From contig CAXTCF010000150.1 in the NCBI GenBank assembly GCA_964242945.1, positions 1 through 9,369 on the forward strand: a stretch of 9,369 bases of DNA. Direction: 5' to 3'. Source of the stretch: Mesorhizobium_B sp964242945 (GTDB lineage: Bacteria > Pseudomonadota > Alphaproteobacteria > Rhizobiales > Rhizobiaceae). Shown piece by piece: positions 7,091-9,369 of the stretch. The first letter of the stretch is position 1; every line of letters starts with the position of its first letter. Under the pieces are notes generated by a model. The model searched no databases and was not told where the DNA came from. It worked only from the letters and a program-made list of their open reading frames with translations. A program made the translations under genes and the position numbers.

Positions 7091-8382
7091 TGCAGCCCCC
7101 CCGGCACCACGGCCGCGCCGAGCACCGGTCCGCCGGCGAGCAGGACGCCGTTAGGCGCCTGGACGAGCCCCAGGCCGACATCGGTGTCGCTGAAGGGCAG
7201 CGCCCGCACGGCCTGCTTCATCCGGTCGACGACCGATGCGGCCGAGAACGGGGCGTTGCGGCCAAGAAACTCGGCCCACAGCGCCGCCACGCCGGCGACA
7301 TGCGGGGTCGCCATGCTGGTGCCGCTCATCGCGGTCAGCCCGCCGCCGCGCTTGGCCGACCAGATGTCCTCGCCTGGAGCCGCCAGCGTCGCGCCCTCGT
7401 TCGAAAAGTAGGCGACGTGGAAGGCGCCGCCCGGATCCTGGCCGATGGCAGCCACGGAAACGAACATCCGGCCGGTGGCCGGAGGCGCCAGCAGGATCGT
7501 ATAGCCGGGCCTGTGGCTTTCATTGCCTGCGGCGGCCGTCACCACCGAGCCCGCCATGACACCGTCATGCCCGATCAACGCTTGCGACCATTCGTCGAAC
7601 AGGCGCGTGTTGAGCCGATAGCCCGCGAGCGCCAGGCTGGTCGCCTTCGGCCCGGGATAGCCCATCTCGACCAGTTGCTTCTGATAGCCTGGGAAATCCA
7701 TGCCGAGCGACATCGAGATGACCTGAGCGCCTTCCAGCTGCGCCCAGGTGATCGCGTTGATAATTTGCTCCGAGGCGCCGCCCCCGGCGCCCAGCACCTT
7801 GCCGATCAGGGCCTTGGTGACGCCTCTGGCGATGCCGATGCGGTGGCCGTCCACGTCGCGCCCGAAGATCGTGCCGGCGCAATGCGTGCCGTGGCCGTTC
7901 AGGTCCTGGGCGGCTTCCGTCGTGAAATTCCGCTGGACGAGGTCGACGCCCGCAAAGGCCGGGTGGGTCTCGTCGATGCCGGTGTCAAGCACCGCGACGG
8001 TTATCCCGGCGCCGGTCACCGGGCTGTTCGTGGCGTTCACCGCCTGGATGCCCCAGTTCGTCGCCTGCGGTCCCGCCTTGACCGCCGCCAGCGAAGCCTT
8101 CAGCGCCTTGATGAGGCTCACCGGCATCCTCGGCAGCACGGCGATCGTGGCGGGGTCGGCGAGGACCCTGCTCCGCTCATCCGAGTCGAGATGCTGGACT
8201 TCGACGGTGGCGTTCTCCGCGATCTTGGCGCGTGTTCCCGGGGACGCCCTGCCCATCGGCCGCAGGCCGCCCGCCGCCGGGCCGGCCGCCACCATCTCAG
8301 GTCCGAGTTCCGCGACGAGCCGCGGCGGCGCCCTCAGCACCACCATTTCCAGCTTGGCTGGCATTTTTGGCTTCTTTGCCAT
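7087..8382 (-). CDS. Subtilisin-like serine protease (S8 family), probably intracellular
   Basis: 431 residues from ATG 8382. The N-terminus (MAKKPKMPAK) is basic with no hydrophobic core, so no Sec or Tat signal is seen. Residues about 10-90 look like an I9-type inhibitor propeptide: VEVQHLDSDERSRVLADP followed by a V-L-P-x-M-P-V strand, as found just before many S8 domains. The catalytic domain runs from about 105 to 415 with Asp133 (VAVLDTGID), His164 (NGHGTHCAG), the oxyanion Asn287 (AAAGNE) and Ser356 (GTSMATPHVAG), all intact. An insertion at about 227-272, between the MSLG and MAGSVV strands, is longer than in classical subtilisins and could shape substrate choice. The C-terminus is Gly/Ala/Val-rich and short. 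It lies 101 bases after the upstream protease and overlaps the next gene by four bases. A propeptide implies the protease is held inactive until processed, fitting a place in a cascade; its trigger and substrate are unknown. Confidence 0.92.
   Translation of the reverse strand: MAKKPKMPAKLEMVVLRAPPRLVAELGPEMVAAGPAAGGLRPMGRASPGTRAKIAENATVEVQHLDSDERSRVLADPATIAVLPRMPVSLIKALKASLAAVKAGPQATNWGIQAVNATNSPVTGAGITVAVLDTGIDETHPAFAGVDLVQRNFTTEAAQDLNGHGTHCAGTIFGRDVDGHRIGIARGVTKALIGKVLGAGGGASEQIINAITWAQLEGAQVISMSLGMDFPGYQKQLVEMGYPGPKATSLALAGYRLNTRLFDEWSQALIGHDGVMAGSVVTAAAGNESHRPGYTILLAPPATGRMFVSVAAIGQDPGGAFHVAYFSNEGATLAAPGEDIWSAKRGGGLTAMSGTSMATPHVAGVAALWAEFLGRNAPFSAASVVDRMKQAVRALPFSDTDVGLGLVQAPNGVLLAGGPVLGAAVVPGGLQ
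7096..7102 (-). other. Seven-G tract at the subtilisin/membrane-protease junction
   Basis: On the minus strand the subtilisin gene ends CCG GGG GGG CTG CAG TGA. The G-run fits the X XXY YYZ frame of a -1 slippery heptamer (G GGG GGG). A ribosome slipping back one base, or gain of one G in the DNA, would skip the TGA and read GCT GCA GTG ACC, directly into the frame of the membrane protease. The run may equally serve as a weak ribosome site for the GTG at 7090, or be chance in GC-rich DNA. Confidence 0.4.
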
Positions 8383-8387
8383 GCGAT

Positions 8388-8392
8388 CCTCC
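8388..8392 (-). promoter_or_regulatory. Ribosome binding site of the subtilisin gene
   Basis: GGAGG on the minus strand lies five bases before ATG 8382. It supports this start over internal Met codons and shows that the gene is translated independently of the protease gene upstream. Confidence 0.75.
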
Positions 8393-8483
8393 GATCCTTC
8401 CGCCGCGGCGTGCCGCCCCCCGGGGCCGGCACCTTTTCATCCCAACCCGCCTTCCGGCACGCCCTCCCCGCCGCCCGCGCCGC

Positions 8484-9284
8484 TCATCCGAAGAAGTCGC
8501 CGAAGGCGCGGAGATCGATGAGCGAGGGCTCGGCCGCGATGGCGCGCTGCACGGCCAGAAGGTCGTGCGCCAGGTTCTGCCGGTAGGTGGCGCCGCCGAA
8601 GTGAAGGCCGCCGATGCGGTGCGGGCTGCGCAGGCTGATCACCGGCGTGCCGGAGTTGCCGCCGAGCGTGGTGGCGTCGTGGCTCAGCGCCCAGCGATGG
8701 GCGTCGCCGGTTATCTCGCCGAGCCGGTTCTTCATCTTGCCGGGGCTGAGATATTTGGTCCCGTAGCGGTCGCCGAAGAGCTCCCAGGCGCGGTCCCAGT
8801 ACCGGGGATCGACCTTGCCCGTGTCGGGGTCTATCGCCGCCTCGCGGTCGGGCGCGGCGGGATAGCCGACGACGATGAGCTTCGACTCGTCGGTCGACCG
8901 GGCAAAGAGCGGTCCCGCCGGCGTCGCGCCCGGCAGCGCAGCCCCCGAAGCGTTCGTGGTCTCCACCTCGAGCAGCGCGACATCGAGCTTGGCCACGTCG
9001 GCGAAGCGGCCGACGCGCCAGGGGCCGGCGACCACGATCCCCTTGACTGCGAAGCGGCGCGCCTCGTCGCTGGCCTCCTCGTCGAAGCAGATCGAGACCG
9101 GCGCGCCAAGCAGGAACCTGCCCCCAGCATCCCGGCCCGGCAGCGGCTCGGCGAACACGTCGATCACATGGCGGTTGGTCATCACCAGGCCGACTGCGAT
9201 CACCGTGCCGGTGCCGACATGCTGGTTCACCTCGCCGATCCGCACATCGATGCGGCCGACCGCGTCGATAAGCGGCTTGAGCAC
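8484..9284 (-). CDS. Trypsin-like serine protease, N-terminus uncertain or cut by the window edge
   Basis: 266 residues if read from GTG 9284. The S1 triad is complete: His39 (MTNRHVID), Asp101 (KLDVALLEV), Ser211 (GGNSGTPVIS). A VVGYP strand and a GGLHFGG strand are also present. Motif wording is closest to the protease domain inside the four-domain hydrolase (TNRH, VGYP, TTLGGNSG, GLHF), so the two are probably related copies. There is no signal peptide or membrane helix. The GTG has no ribosome site, and the same frame stays open to the window edge (9368). The adjacent frame upstream of about 9292 looks more protein-like (VVGGMIDPDDRHIEGWRAIS). This suggests the real gene begins outside the window and has a frameshift in the five-C run. 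It is the first operon gene visible here, and the promoter must lie further right. Confidence 0.8.
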   Translation of the reverse strand: MLKPLIDAVGRIDVRIGEVNQHVGTGTVIAVGLVMTNRHVIDVFAEPLPGRDAGGRFLLGAPVSICFDEEASDEARRFAVKGIVVAGPWRVGRFADVAKLDVALLEVETTNASGAALPGATPAGPLFARSTDESKLIVVGYPAAPDREAAIDPDTGKVDPRYWDRAWELFGDRYGTKYLSPGKMKNRLGEITGDAHRWALSHDATTLGGNSGTPVISLRSPHRIGGLHFGGATYRQNLAHDLLAVQRAIAAEPSLIDLRAFGDFFG

Positions 9285-9369
9285 ATGGCGCGGGGGACCG
9301 AGATCGCCCGCCAGCCTTCGATATGGCGATCGTCGGGATCGATCATGCCGCCGACGACTCTCAGCGCCG

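Noticed and set aside
8410..8437. GTGCCG/CGGCAC hairpin followed by CTTTT on the + strand, resembling an intrinsic terminator
   Set aside because: It points in the direction opposite to the operon, no + strand gene precedes it, and the T-run is only four bases. It could be an intercistronic hairpin, but GC-rich DNA makes such pairings common.
7300..8586. A 428-codon + strand open frame opposite the subtilisin gene
   Set aside because: The minus strand carries a full S8 catalytic triad in register; the + frame is Arg-rich and motif-free.
1..9369. CRISPR array, tRNA or rRNA gene
   Set aside because: No regular repeat-spacer pattern and no cloverleaf or conserved rRNA stretch was found on either strand by eye.

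Overview
The window is high-GC bacterial DNA, strongly G/C at third codon positions except for a more AT-rich patch near 200-256. Codon use, Shine-Dalgarno sites and inner-membrane-type topology suggest a Gram-negative proteobacterium, perhaps an alphaproteobacterium. That is an inference from composition; no rRNA, tRNA or housekeeping gene is present to fix the taxon.

Layout. Positions 1-311 hold no convincing gene. From 312 to 2187 on the + strand lies one long gene broken by an apparent one-base frameshift near 750-764. It would encode a roughly 624-residue protein with an N-terminal membrane anchor, a large unrecognised middle region and a trypsin-like C-terminal fold. All three catalytic positions of that fold are replaced (His to Tyr, Asp to Asn, Ser to Gly). 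Thirteen bases further on, facing it, begins the 3' end of a tightly packed minus-strand operon that reads right to left from the window edge: (1) a trypsin-like protease (8484-9284, N-terminus uncertain), (2) a subtilisin-like S8 protease (7087-8382), (3) a trypsin-like protease followed by four membrane helices (5687-7090), and (4) a 1149-residue protein (2201-5650). The last protein combines an N-acetylmuramoyl-alanine amidase/PGRP-like domain, a trypsin-like protease, a DRGH-type DNA/RNA non-specific endonuclease and a C-terminal lysozyme-like domain.

How the parts may work together. Five protease folds (three intact S1, one intact S8, one dead S1) surround one protein able in principle to cut peptide crosslinks, protein, nucleic acid and glycan. 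This looks like a proteolytic cascade feeding a multi-hydrolase effector, as proposed for trypsin/caspase-type bacterial conflict or programmed-death systems. The membrane-bound protease, which has an approximately 80-residue loop predicted outside, is the natural sensor candidate. The pseudoprotease is a natural regulator or decoy candidate. None of the operon proteins has an evident signal peptide, which favours an intracellular suicide/lysis role or delivery by a dedicated machine over ordinary secretion. The domain calls are read from motifs. The cascade and its purpose are inference.
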